12,420 bases of DNA. Source: Verrucomicrobiota bacterium. GTDB lineage: Bacteria > Verrucomicrobiota > Verrucomicrobiia > Verrucomicrobiales > Akkermansiaceae. Position numbers and translations under genes: made by a program. A model generated the notes under the pieces. It was not told where the DNA came from. It worked only from the letters and a program-made list of their open reading frames with translations, and did not search any database. Below, one piece after another: positions 1 through 7,758 of the stretch. The first letter of the stretch is position 1. The number at the start of each line of letters is the position of its first letter. Location of the stretch: the NCBI GenBank assembly GCA_009885905.1, contig VFJU01000560.1, forward strand, positions 1-12,420, read 5' to 3'.

Positions 1-968
1 CGAGAAAATCGGTAATGGTCTGAAAATCGACGGCGGATTTCCACTCGTGCCCCGAGTTTTTCGAGCGACCCCTCGAATGCTTCAGGCACGGCGATGGCAC
101 TGATTGCTCCGACCCACTTGCTTTGCAAAAACGCCAACGTTTGACGTTCGCGGGTGAAGACATCTTCGAGATAAATTGGTCCGTGGGTGCACTCAATAAT
201 TTGTGCGGTTGGGTTGTATTTTCGGATGCGGGAAATCAACGAGTCGTTCGGGTTACCGTTGCATTTGGTGATGAGGATGTAACTGGCGCGGCGCAGGTTT
301 TTCGGTGGCTCTCGTAGCGTCCCACGAGGCAACAAGGCTTCCGTGCCGAAGGGCGCCGTGGAATCCACTAGCACGATGTCGATCGAGTGGGCCAAGTCGA
401 GGTACTGCATCCCATCGTCCAGCAAGAGCGTATTCGATTCTAACTGGCCGACGGCGAACACTCCACCTTTCACACGGTTTTTATCCACAACAACCGCCAC
501 CCCATCTAAATTTTTCGCCAGCATGAATGGCTCGTCTCCAGCAAATTTTGAATCTAGCAAAAGCGCGGAGCCTGTTGAGACGACCTTTGGCATCAGCTCG
601 TCCGAGATGAGTTCGCCGTTTTTATCTAGCCACTTTTGTGGTCGATCAAGTTTCTTGCTTTTGTATCCGCGGGAAAGGATCGCCACGCGCCGCCCTCGGT
701 CGCGAAGTGATCGTGCTAACAGTTCGACCACCGGTGTTTTTCCTGTGCCACCTACCGTGATATTTCCAATGGCGATGACCTGCGTTCCCAGGTGTGCTTG
801 CGCTCGCCATCCCCGGCGGTAGCGCATGAGGCGGATTTGTACGATCAGTCGAAAAACTCCAGACAGTGCCCGCATCGAAAATCGCATCAACGCTGCGCGA
901 AATCCTTTGGCACGACCGAAGATCACATCCGCTCCCCAGCGTTCGAGTTCTTCGATGAGTTCCTTCAT
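1..968 (-). CDS. lpxK: Tetraacyldisaccharide 4'-kinase LpxK (partial, 3' end outside window)
   Basis: LpxK phosphorylates the 4' position of the tetraacyldisaccharide-1-phosphate precursor of lipid A, using ATP at the cytoplasmic face of the inner membrane. The minus-strand frame stays open from an ATG at 968 to the window edge (322 codons). It carries the family Walker A segment GNITVGGTGKTP at residues 68-79, then a DDGMQYLDLAHSIDIVLVD segment starting near residue 184, LPRGTLREPPKNLRRA, and near the edge SAIAVPEAFEGSLEKLGA followed by FSDHYRF, matching the order seen in LpxK. The N-terminus has a basic, hydrophobic stretch (about residues 25-50) like the family's membrane-associated helix. 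LpxK proteins are usually about 330-390 residues, so only the C-terminal tail is missing. No in-frame start exists for at least 30 bases upstream of 968, and there is no strong ribosome binding site. It lies 37 bases downstream of the MFS gene and is probably co-transcribed with it. Family assignment is firm. Confidence 0.95.
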   Translation of the reverse strand, partial: MKELIEELERWGADVIFGRAKGFRAALMRFSMRALSGVFRLIVQIRLMRYRRGWRAQAHLGTQVIAIGNITVGGTGKTPVVELLARSLRDRGRRVAILSRGYKSKKLDRPQKWLDKNGELISDELMPKVVSTGSALLLDSKFAGDEPFMLAKNLDGVAVVVDKNRVKGGVFAVGQLESNTLLLDDGMQYLDLAHSIDIVLVDSTAPFGTEALLPRGTLREPPKNLRRASYILITKCNGNPNDSLISRIRKYNPTAQIIECTHGPIYLEDVFTRERQTLAFLQSKWVGAISAIAVPEAFEGSLEKLGARVEIRRRFSDHYRFS

Positions 969-1005
969 GGCTTGCGGAAAGCATGTCCTGATGCGCCGTC
1001 CGCGA

Positions 1006-2274
1006 TCAAGCGCGTTCGCTTGGGTTCGGCAACATCAGTGCGAATGCCGCTGCGGGAATGAACAACCAAGAGGCTGCCAACAATACCCCGGCGAAGTCGC
1101 CTTGCACCTTACTAAAAATACCGAAAAACACCACGCCGGCGGCTGATAGAATCCGGCCGATGTTGTAACAGAAACCAGCGCCTGTGCTGCGTAAGAGAAC
1201 CGGAAACAGCGGAGGCAGGCACATGGTGAATAAGCCGAAGCACCCTTGCATCAGCCCGATGATGGCAAACAACGCGTAAGTGGTATCTAAGCTGTGACCG
1301 CGCGAAAAGGTGAACCACATCACCACAAAATAGCCGAGCAACATCAGCGCGATGGCTTTACCGAAGCCCATCATTTTTGCGAGTCCTCCCGCTACGAAGT
1401 TTCCAATCAGAGATCCGATCATGATCCAGAGCAGTGCCATCACGGTCGCTTGGTCTTTCGCCGCCTTTAAATTTCCAACTTCTGGTAGGGCGCGAATGTA
1501 ACTTTGTTGCCAAAACATGAATGTCCAGTGCGCAGTCAGCGACACCGCGCAGATCAGCATCACACGCCAAGTGACACTTCGCACCTGAGGACTAAATAGT
1601 TCGAGAATGCTCGGCGCGGGTTGATCATTTCTCGCCTCCGTCCATTCTTCCGTCTCCGGCACCGCTCGGCGAATCCACAGCGTGATAAAAGCCGGTAAAA
1701 TTCCCACCAAGAAAATCCACTGTGGCGGATGACCCTCAAGTAAAGCTCCTGCTAGACAAGCTAACAAGATACCAAGATTCACCGCGCTTTGCAGTGTCGC
1801 CGCGATCCAAGGTCGCCATTTCTTTGGCCATGTTTCCGAGATAAGCGAGGCGCCCACCGCCCACTCGCCGCCGATCCCTAACGCCGCGATAAAGCGAAAA
1901 ATCATCAGGTGCCACCATTCGGTTGAGAAATACGATAACCCAGTGAAGCATGCGTATGTTAGAATAGTCAGAATCAGTGTCTTGCTTCGGCCTAGAAGAT
2001 CTGCCACCCGCCCAAAAATTCCGCCGCCGAGCGCCCAGCCGATGAGAAACGCAGCTTGGATGATCGATGCTTTTTGCCCGACCTCTGGATCTGCCTCACT
2101 CGTGACAAGCAACTGCGCCACGAATGCTGTCGCGACCAATGTATAGAGGTGCATGTCGAGTCCATCAAAAAGCCAACCAAGCCAAGCTGCTAGGCCTGAG
2201 CGCACCTGTTGCGGTGACAAGTCGCGTAGGTGTTGGATTTCTTCGGTTGAGTTTGGAAGGCTAGACATCGACAC
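1006..2274 (-). CDS. MFS transporter, metabolite:H+ symporter type
   Basis: This is a 422-residue inner-membrane protein with about twelve hydrophobic segments, typical of the major facilitator superfamily. The first helix contains FDGLDMHLY (residues 36-44), where acidic residues D37 and D40 resemble the helix-1 motif of the sialate/lactate and aromatic-acid H+ symporter groups. The loop after helix 2 has the MFS motif A form GRVADLLGRSK (88-98), and R127 with GIGGEW (133-138) matches the RxxxGxGxGGEW signature of the same groups. The substrate cannot be read from sequence; an organic acid or sugar acid is an inference. The start used is GTG at 2274, with AAGGA at 2285-2281 six bases upstream; an ATG two codons in (2268) is an alternative. 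It is divergent from rlmN and probably heads a short operon with lpxK, with no obvious functional link to it. Confidence 0.9.
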   Translation of the reverse strand: MSMSSLPNSTEEIQHLRDLSPQQVRSGLAAWLGWLFDGLDMHLYTLVATAFVAQLLVTSEADPEVGQKASIIQAAFLIGWALGGGIFGRVADLLGRSKTLILTILTYACFTGLSYFSTEWWHLMIFRFIAALGIGGEWAVGASLISETWPKKWRPWIAATLQSAVNLGILLACLAGALLEGHPPQWIFLVGILPAFITLWIRRAVPETEEWTEARNDQPAPSILELFSPQVRSVTWRVMLICAVSLTAHWTFMFWQQSYIRALPEVGNLKAAKDQATVMALLWIMIGSLIGNFVAGGLAKMMGFGKAIALMLLGYFVVMWFTFSRGHSLDTTYALFAIIGLMQGCFGLFTMCLPPLFPVLLRSTGAGFCYNIGRILSAAGVVFFGIFSKVQGDFAGVLLAASWLFIPAAAFALMLPNPSERA

Positions 2275-2438
2275 GAGAATTCCTTAAGCAGCAACTTGCC
2301 CATGGCGAGACTATTTCCCATATCGGGCTGGGATATTCTACCGCTTTTACGATTTAGCCATTTTAGTAAACGCAGATTGAAAGCCCTTTCCGATGCTTGT
2401 AGCGAGCGGTCGCGTTGGCGTCAGTCGGTTTGCCAAGC

Positions 2439-2464
2439 GTTCAGCGTTCATCCGAACGTTGAGC
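2439..2464 (+). other. Hairpin in rlmN upstream region
   Basis: GTTCAGCGTTC (2439-2449) can pair with GAACGTTGAGC (2454-2464) around an ATCC loop, giving 11 pairs of which two are G-U. The wobble pairs hold only in plus-strand RNA, so any role would be in the rlmN leader. The left arm overlaps a tandem GCGTTCA GCGTTCA repeat (2437-2450). No U-tract follows, so it is not a standard terminator. Function is unknown. Confidence 0.4.
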
Positions 2465-2569
2465 AAAGGGGCGATGAAATAAAGTTAGAAATGAGAGGAG
2501 CTAATCCCAAGGGTTGACTGGCTAATTTAGAAGCATTTCAAGATTCTAATACCGCTTTTGGTCTCGGTG

Positions 2570-2581
2570 GCGAGATCTCGC
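2570..2581. promoter_or_regulatory. 12-bp perfect palindrome just upstream of rlmN
   Basis: GCGAGATCTCGC is a perfect dyad ending 10 bases before the rlmN GTG. Its left half can alternatively pair with the preceding GGTCTCG (2560-2566) as a 7-pair stem around GTGG, so the two structures exclude each other. It could be an operator or a translational leader element, or chance; nothing in the sequence decides this. Confidence 0.3.
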
Positions 2582-2591
2582 TTGAAAGCCA

Positions 2592-3683
2592 GTGCTGACG
2601 GGGTTGCATTCAGACGTGAGCGATACTTCTCCAAGATCTTTGCATGACCTCGGATTTTCCGAACTGGTCGCCATGCTCGCGGCCGACGGAGTGATTCTCC
2701 ATCATGCCAAAGTCCTTTGGCGGGTGATCCACGGCCATGGTGAGCTGGATTTGGCATCGCGGGATTTCCTGCCGCCGCTCAAACGCTGGGTCGCAGACTC
2801 CGTGGGGGAGGGGAAGCGGTTTTTTCTCGATGCGCCTGAACTGGTGGATGAAATTTACAGCTCAGACGGACTGACGCGGAAATTTTTGCTGCGACTGCGC
2901 GATGGTCAGACGATCGAGACGGTGCTGATGGCTTATGCTGGCCGGCACACAGTTTGTGTGAGTACTCAGGCGGGCTGTGCGATGGGTTGTGTCTTCTGTG
3001 CCACCGGGCAAATGGGTTTTGTCCGGCACTTGAGACCCGGAGAAATCATCGCGCAAGTGCTTCACGTGCGACGAGTTTTAAAAGCCATCGATCCTAAAAA
3101 ACGCCTTAGAAATATGGTTCTCATGGGAATGGGCGAGCCACTTCATAACTACGACTCCGTGATGGCCGCGCTGGAAACGATTTCAGATCGACGAGGGTCG
3201 GGCATCGGGCCGACGCGGATTTCCATCAGCACCGTGGGCGTTGTTCCGGCCATCCTCAGGCTCGCGGAGGAAGAACGGCCGTACTGTCTCGCTGTCAGTT
3301 TACACGGTTCGACTGAGGAGGAACGCGCCGCATTGGTGCCGGCGAGCAAGCGTTGGCCGCTGGCCATGCTGATCGATGCCTGCCGACGATATGCGGTGAT
3401 CACTCGGAGGCGGATTTTTTTCGAGTGGACGCTCATCGCTGGAAAAAACGACTCGCCGGAGACGGCCAAGCGCTTGCTGGAGTTACTTTCCGGCATCGAC
3501 GCGCACATCAATTTGATCCCGCTCAACCCCACGGGAGGCTTCGCGGGATTACAGAGCGATGCCGGGCATGAGTTTCAAAAAATCCTAATTGCGGGTGGCA
3601 TCCCATGCACCTTCCGCCAACGCCGAGGCATCGATGTGGCGGCGGGATGCGGAATGCTGAGGGCCGAGAGGCGACTAAAATAG
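2592..3683 (+). CDS. rlmN: Dual-specificity 23S rRNA/tRNA adenosine C2-methyltransferase RlmN
   Basis: RlmN is a cytoplasmic radical-SAM enzyme that methylates C2 of A2503 in 23S rRNA and A37 of some tRNAs. The protein is 363 residues, the normal family length. The radical-SAM cluster motif CAMGCVFC gives C129, C133 and C136, followed by ATGQMGF, which is the RlmN form rather than the Cfr form. The two catalytic cysteines are present: C122 in VCVST (E. coli C118 position) and C353 in AAGCGML (the methyl-carrying E. coli C355 position). The GMGEPLHNYD and ISISTVG segments, and the Pro/Asn-rich LIPLNP near the C-terminus, also fit. An in-frame stop at 2583-2585 limits the start; GTG at 2592 is used, GTG at 2616 is an equally plausible alternative, and neither has a clear Shine-Dalgarno. 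It is a housekeeping gene, apparently separate from the operon that follows. Confidence 0.96.
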   Translation: MLTGLHSDVSDTSPRSLHDLGFSELVAMLAADGVILHHAKVLWRVIHGHGELDLASRDFLPPLKRWVADSVGEGKRFFLDAPELVDEIYSSDGLTRKFLLRLRDGQTIETVLMAYAGRHTVCVSTQAGCAMGCVFCATGQMGFVRHLRPGEIIAQVLHVRRVLKAIDPKKRLRNMVLMGMGEPLHNYDSVMAALETISDRRGSGIGPTRISISTVGVVPAILRLAEEERPYCLAVSLHGSTEEERAALVPASKRWPLAMLIDACRRYAVITRRRIFFEWTLIAGKNDSPETAKRLLELLSGIDAHINLIPLNPTGGFAGLQSDAGHEFQKILIAGGIPCTFRQRRGIDVAAGCGMLRAERRLK

Positions 3684-3705
3684 CTTCTAGGGTTGGGGAA
3701 TTGAG

Positions 3706-3731
3706 CCAATGTGACGGTTTCGTCACATTGG
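3706..3731 (+). terminator. Strong hairpin between rlmN and the secretion operon (terminator or operator)
   Basis: CCAATGTGACG (3706-3716) and CGTCACATTGG (3721-3731) form a perfect 11-bp stem closing a GTTT loop, 22 bases after the rlmN stop. No T-run follows the stem, so it is not a textbook intrinsic terminator; it could be a factor-assisted terminator for rlmN, or a dyad operator for the operon starting at 3796. The left arm AGCCAAT (3704-3710) can also pair with ATTGGCT (3746-3752), which would open an alternative fold. Confidence 0.55.
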
Positions 3732-3746
3732 TGCCCTTGAGACAAA

Positions 3747-3776
3747 TTGGCTGACTCGATGATTCTTGATTTCAAT
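3747..3776 (+). promoter_or_regulatory. Weak candidate sigma70-type promoter for the operon
   Basis: TTGGCT (3747-3752) and TTCAAT (3771-3776), separated by 18 bases, each match four of six positions of the -35 and -10 consensus. Transcription would start about a dozen bases before the ATG at 3796. The match is weak and promoter rules in this phylum are poorly known, so this only marks where the promoter should be sought. TTGAGA at 3737-3742 is a better -35 but lacks a -10 at normal spacing. Confidence 0.2.
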
Positions 3777-3795
3777 TTTACCTCAGGGCTTTGGC

Positions 3796-5403
3796 ATGCG
3801 TTTCCTTCAATCATCTAACTTCAATCTACCTATGGTCCTAGCGGCGTTAGGTTCGTTGTTTTTGGTGTTGAGTCAGTCGGCACTTGGGGTGGAGGAAGTC
3901 GTCACCTTTTACATCCGCGAATACCGCGTAGACGGGGCGAAGCGTCTGAAAAACCTTGAAGTAGAAGAGGCGGTTTATCCGTTTCTCGGTCCAGCACGCA
4001 CGCCGAACGACGTCGAACAGGCGCGCATGGCACTGGAAAAAGTCTATCACGATAAAGGATTTCAAACCGTCTCGGTTAACGTTCCTCAGCAAGATCCCCG
4101 CCGTGGGGTGATCCGTTTGGAGGTGGTCGAAAACAAAGTCGGGCGGCTTCGGGTGAACGGCGCGCGCTGGTTTTTGCCAAGCCAGATCAAGCGCGAGGCC
4201 CCTTCGATCGCGGAAGGCAACGTGCCGGACTTAAAACAGGTCGGGAAGGAGATCGTGGCCCTCAACCGCTTGGGTGACCGGCGCGTGACACCGGTCTTGC
4301 GGCAAGGCGTGGAACCAGGGACGGTAGACATCGATCTCAATGTCGAAGACAAACTACCGCTGCATGGGTCGTTAGAACTCAACAACCGATACAGTGCGAA
4401 CACCACACCACTCCGGGTCAATGGTTCGTTGAGCTATGGAAATTTATTTCAGCTAGGACACACGGGTGGATTGAGTTTTCAAATCGCACCGGAAAATACC
4501 AACGACGCACTTGTTTTCTCTGGCTACTATCTGGCTCGTATTTCGGAGGGCATGAGTCTGATGGCGCAAGCGACCAAGCAGGACAGCAATGTCTCTACCC
4601 TCGGAGGTGGCGCAGTCGCTGGTCGCGGAGAAATCGCCGGCTTACGTATGCTGCTAGATTTGCCAACCACTCCCAAGTTTTATCAAAATGTCACCCTCGG
4701 TATCGATTGGAAAAACCTCGAAGAAGATATCGTCATCGGTGAAGATATCATATCATCTCCGATTGAATATTACCCACTGAGTGCAAACTACATGGCCACT
4801 TGGATGCACGATACGAGTTTCACAGCGCTTAACACATCGCTTAATTTCAGCTTGCGTGGCGCTGGTGACAGTGAGGAAGACTACGCAAACAAGCGCTACA
4901 ATGCAGATGGAAGTTACGTCTATTTGCGTGGTGATTTGGCCCACACTCGAGACCTACCGTGCGATTTTCAGTTATTTGGAAAATTCCAAGGGCAGGTTGC
5001 AAGTCAACCACTCGTCAACACCGAACAATTTGCGGGTGGGGGACTCGACACGGTGCGGGGCTACCTTGAGGCCACGGTGTTAGGTGATAACGGTTTTTTC
5101 GGTACAGTCGAGTTTTTGAGCCCATCGTTGATCGGCAATTCCACCGATGCGGGCAAGGTGTCAGATCGTGAATCTAACGAGTGGCGTTTTTTCGCCTTCA
5201 GCGATGCTGGGATGGTAGGAATTTATGATGCACTACCTGGTCAAGAATCGCAGTTCAGTCTGGCAAGTTTAGGTATTGGTAGCCGCGTGAAGTTTCACAA
5301 ACATTACAACGGATCAGTGGATGTGGCCTACCCGCTTGTTGAGCAAGCAGACACCGACCAAGGCGAAGTCCGCGTCACTTTCCGCAGCTGGGCCGAATTC
5401 TAA
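3796..5403 (+). CDS. TpsB-family outer-membrane transporter (ShlB/FhaC/HecB type)
   Basis: TpsB proteins are outer-membrane barrels that bind and export a large partner (TpsA) in two-partner secretion. The protein is 535 residues from ATG 3796, chosen over an upstream TTG at 3766 because AGGG (3785-3788) sits seven bases before it and a signal peptide then begins properly (residues 1-31, likely cleaved after ALG). Residues about 36-112 form the first POTRA domain (YIREYRVDGAKRL onward). Residues about 113-186 form the second, with the family-typical RRVTPVLRQGVEPGTVDIDL and then LPLHGSLELNNRYS. The rest is the barrel, with GGGLDTVRGYLE supplying the conserved loop-6 VRGY arginine (R421) and FAFSDAGMVGI matching the late F-D-G motif. 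It ends in Phe, the usual barrel-assembly signal. It is the first gene of the eight-gene run; its probable cargo is the last one in the window. Confidence 0.93.
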   Translation: MRFLQSSNFNLPMVLAALGSLFLVLSQSALGVEEVVTFYIREYRVDGAKRLKNLEVEEAVYPFLGPARTPNDVEQARMALEKVYHDKGFQTVSVNVPQQDPRRGVIRLEVVENKVGRLRVNGARWFLPSQIKREAPSIAEGNVPDLKQVGKEIVALNRLGDRRVTPVLRQGVEPGTVDIDLNVEDKLPLHGSLELNNRYSANTTPLRVNGSLSYGNLFQLGHTGGLSFQIAPENTNDALVFSGYYLARISEGMSLMAQATKQDSNVSTLGGGAVAGRGEIAGLRMLLDLPTTPKFYQNVTLGIDWKNLEEDIVIGEDIISSPIEYYPLSANYMATWMHDTSFTALNTSLNFSLRGAGDSEEDYANKRYNADGSYVYLRGDLAHTRDLPCDFQLFGKFQGQVASQPLVNTEQFAGGGLDTVRGYLEATVLGDNGFFGTVEFLSPSLIGNSTDAGKVSDRESNEWRFFAFSDAGMVGIYDALPGQESQFSLASLGIGSRVKFHKHYNGSVDVAYPLVEQADTDQGEVRVTFRSWAEF

Positions 5404-5422
5404 CAATAATTTATTCAATCTT

Positions 5423-7315
5423 ATGAATCAACGCTCCATATTTTCACTGCTTAGTCGTCTAGCCATATCAGTCGTTCTGACGGGTCATCTGCAAGCAGAA
5501 GAAGCCGCCGCCGCATGGTGGAATCCGGACTGGTCACAGCGCCAACCGCTCACCCTCGACACCGGAGCAGACGCTGCCGGAATCACCGATCCAGCAGGCG
5601 TTGTCACGGTGCTGGTTCGTCTTCATGATGGAAATTTCCAATTTGCCAACGCTCGTGAGGACGGTAGTGACCTGCGTTTCGTCGCTGCCGATGGCAAGAC
5701 GATCTTGTCACACCAGATCGAGAGTTATGACAACCTACTGAACGAGGCATTTGTTTGGGTGAAGTTTCCGGAGGTGAAGCCTGCATCGAAGGAAGTCATT
5801 AATGTTTACTACGGCAATGTCGACGCTGCCATGTCAGCGCCCGAAAAGCCCACCGCCACCTATGACTCGGACACCGTTCTGGTCTATCACTTTGCTGGAC
5901 GTGGCACGGCTCCTACAGACGCCACGGCCAATACTAACAATTCCGACACCGTCGCAACCACCGCAGAGAGTTCACTCATCGGCAACGGTCTTCGTCTGCT
6001 AGGAAATTCTCCTGTATTAATTCCTAACACGCCAACATTGGAGTGGAAAGTTGGCCAACTTTTGACCATTTCCACTTGGATTAAACCTTCGGCTCTCCAA
6101 GAGAATGCTGTCATCCTGAGTCGTGCTGACGGTCAGAATTCGATCCGTTTGCTTATCGATCAGGGGGTTCCAGTGATCCAGTTTGGTTCCACCCGCAGTC
6201 AGGCTGGTGCGCCTCTCGCGCCTTTGGTTTGGAGTCACCTAGTGCTCGTGGCGGATGGAATGACATTGAAGCTCGTCGTGAATGGAGTCACTTATGCAAG
6301 CATTGAGGGCACACTACCCGCCTTAAATAGTCCCTATTCCATAGGTGGTCTCGTCACCGAGGCTACTGGAATTAATTCATTCAGCGGTGAGCTCGATGAG
6401 TTAAGCATTTCAAAAATAGCCCGCACCGAATCATGGGCGAAACTTATGTTTGCGACGCAAGGTGCCTCGGATACTGCGCAACGCACCCTCTCCATCGGTG
6501 CGATGGAAATGGGCGAAGGCGGCGGCGAGCATGGTGGTGTCATGGAGCATCTATCACTTTTTGGCGATATTGCCAATAACATGATGTTTGACGGTTGGAT
6601 CGCCATCGGTGTCTGCGCCATCATGATCGTTGTCGGTTGGACCGTTGCGGTGAAAAAATTCATCTATCTGAATTCCATTGAAAAGGGGACAAAGATTTTT
6701 CTTAAAAAATGGAAAGAGCTCTCCACCGATCTCACGGCGCTCGATACAGAAGACAACAAGAGTGTTAGCAGCCTCGGCGGGCAAGTAGACGATTCCGATC
6801 AATCGCTCATCCAGAAATCTCCGCTCTTCCATATTTACAAGATCGGAGCCGATGAAATCCGCCACCGTCTTGATCAAGATAACACGCGCGTTCATGGCCT
6901 TTCCGGCCGTTCCATTCAGGCAATTCGCGCTAGCCTTGACGCGGGCTTGGTCCATGAAACTCACCGCCTCTCCGACGGCCTCGTTTACCTCACCATGAGT
7001 ATTGCCGGTGGGCCGTATGTTGGATTGTTAGGTACTGTGGTGGGCGTGATGATCACTTTCGCGATCATTGCGAAATCTGGTGAGGTCAACGTCAATTCCA
7101 TCGCCCCGGGTATTGCTTCAGCGCTTCTCGCAACCGTTGTTGGTCTCGTTGTCGCCATTCCTGCGCTCTTCATTTACAGTTATATAAACGGACGTATCAA
7201 AAACTCACTCGGCTTGATGCAGGTCTTCATCGACGAGTTTGTCGCCAAGATGGCCGAGTTCTATCGGCCTCTTAATGCTGAATCTGATTCCAACGGTGGC
7301 GGCTCAAGCCATTAA
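5423..7315 (+). CDS. exbB: ExbB/TolQ/MotA-family proton channel fused to periplasmic DUF2341 and LamG domains
   Basis: ExbB with ExbD uses the proton gradient to drive TonB. This 630-residue version is far longer than ordinary ExbB (about 240). A signal peptide (about residues 1-26, ending HLQA) is followed by a DUF2341 domain (about 32-134: WWNPDWSQR, then GSDLRFVAADGKT, HQIESYD, VWVKFPEV, VYYGN). Next comes a laminin-G/concanavalin-like fold (about 147-345: VLVYHF, ISTWIKPS, WSHLVLVADG, GELDELSISK). Then come a first membrane helix (about 387-410), a cytoplasmic loop, and the ExbB core GLLGTVVGVM and APGIASALLATVVGLVVAIPA (about 530-590). T538 and T571 sit 33 residues apart, as do the functional E. 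coli ExbB residues T148 and T181. The start ATG 5423 is chosen because it opens the signal peptide; there is no Shine-Dalgarno. Topology puts the lectin-like part in the periplasm. It lies 19 bases after the TpsB gene and 20 before exbD. Confidence 0.92.
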   Translation: MNQRSIFSLLSRLAISVVLTGHLQAEEAAAAWWNPDWSQRQPLTLDTGADAAGITDPAGVVTVLVRLHDGNFQFANAREDGSDLRFVAADGKTILSHQIESYDNLLNEAFVWVKFPEVKPASKEVINVYYGNVDAAMSAPEKPTATYDSDTVLVYHFAGRGTAPTDATANTNNSDTVATTAESSLIGNGLRLLGNSPVLIPNTPTLEWKVGQLLTISTWIKPSALQENAVILSRADGQNSIRLLIDQGVPVIQFGSTRSQAGAPLAPLVWSHLVLVADGMTLKLVVNGVTYASIEGTLPALNSPYSIGGLVTEATGINSFSGELDELSISKIARTESWAKLMFATQGASDTAQRTLSIGAMEMGEGGGEHGGVMEHLSLFGDIANNMMFDGWIAIGVCAIMIVVGWTVAVKKFIYLNSIEKGTKIFLKKWKELSTDLTALDTEDNKSVSSLGGQVDDSDQSLIQKSPLFHIYKIGADEIRHRLDQDNTRVHGLSGRSIQAIRASLDAGLVHETHRLSDGLVYLTMSIAGGPYVGLLGTVVGVMITFAIIAKSGEVNVNSIAPGIASALLATVVGLVVAIPALFIYSYINGRIKNSLGLMQVFIDEFVAKMAEFYRPLNAESDSNGGGSSH

Positions 7316-7335
7316 TTCTTAAATTTCAAATTCCC

Positions 7336-7746
7336 ATGGCCTCTTCAGAAAGTAACTACGACGACATCAACGTCACCCCGATGGTGGACCTTTACCTCGT
7401 TCTCCTGCTGATTTTCATCATCATGACCACTGCTGGTGTGCAGGGCGTGAAGGTAAATTTGCCAAGCGCTAGCAAGAGTGCTGCTAAGAAAATGGAGGAG
7501 CCTAAAACGCAGGCGATCACGATCGATACCTCCGGTAAGATCAAGCTCAACGCTGTCGGTGTAACCCTTGATGAACTTGATTCCAAACTAAAGGCGCTCG
7601 TTGCGGCAAACAAAGATGTTCCCGTGGTGGTGCGTGGTGACGGGCAAAACCAATACCAAGGAATCATGGACGTGCTTGATGTCTTGGGTCGTAACAACAT
7701 CAGCCAGATCGGCCTCGCAACCCAAGCGCCGAAGGGCGGAAAGTAA
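7336..7746 (+). CDS. exbD: ExbD/TolR-family biopolymer transport protein
   Basis: ExbD pairs with ExbB to form the proton-driven stator that energises TonB at the inner membrane. The protein is 136 residues, the usual size. A short cytoplasmic N-terminus leads into INVTPMVDLYLVLLLIFII, a single membrane helix (about residues 17-36) with D18 in the place of the essential E. coli ExbD D25. The periplasmic part contains KVNLPSA, then AITIDTSGKIKLNA and VPVVVRGDGQNQYQGIMDVLDVL, the standard ExbD/TolR fold pattern. The ATG at 7336 is preceded by AT-rich sequence with no Shine-Dalgarno. It sits between the exbB fusion and tonB in the normal exbB-exbD-tonB order. Confidence 0.95.
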   Translation: MASSESNYDDINVTPMVDLYLVLLLIFIIMTTAGVQGVKVNLPSASKSAAKKMEEPKTQAITIDTSGKIKLNAVGVTLDELDSKLKALVAANKDVPVVVRGDGQNQYQGIMDVLDVLGRNNISQIGLATQAPKGGK

Positions 7747-7758
7747 TTTTTGCTGCGC

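Larger units (their letters stand above)
2275..2591. other. Divergent intergenic region between the MFS gene and rlmN
   Basis: These 317 bases hold the start-proximal control regions of the leftward MFS-lpxK pair and of rlmN. Visible elements are AAGGA on the minus strand (2285-2281) serving the MFS gene, an RNA-type hairpin at 2439-2464, a TTGACT hexamer at 2514-2519 without a convincing -10 partner, and a 12-base perfect palindrome at 2570-2581. A 73-codon open frame crosses the region (2296-2517) but has no ribosome binding site or recognisable product. No convincing protein gene or known structured RNA was seen. Confidence 0.6.

Noticed and set aside
343..822. 159-codon plus-strand open frame at the left edge
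   Set aside because: It lies antisense to lpxK, whose Walker A and other family motifs are clear on the minus strand.
2296..2517. 73-codon plus-strand open frame in the MFS-rlmN intergenic region
   Set aside because: No Shine-Dalgarno, no signal peptide or recognisable motif, and its residue composition looks random; it is more simply control sequence for the flanking genes.
2592..3683. Cfr-type antibiotic resistance methyltransferase
   Set aside because: The segment after the iron-sulfur motif is ATGQMGF and the overall length and C-terminus match RlmN, not Cfr.
3711..3728. CRP/FNR-like site TGTGA...TCACA within the hairpin
   Set aside because: The half-sites are separated by eight bases rather than the six of a CRP site, and the dyad extends well beyond them.
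5321..5422. Upstream extension of the ExbB fusion overlapping the TpsB gene
   Set aside because: It would bury the signal peptide behind 34 unlikely residues and overlap the TpsB C-terminus; ATG 5423 gives a normal signal peptide.
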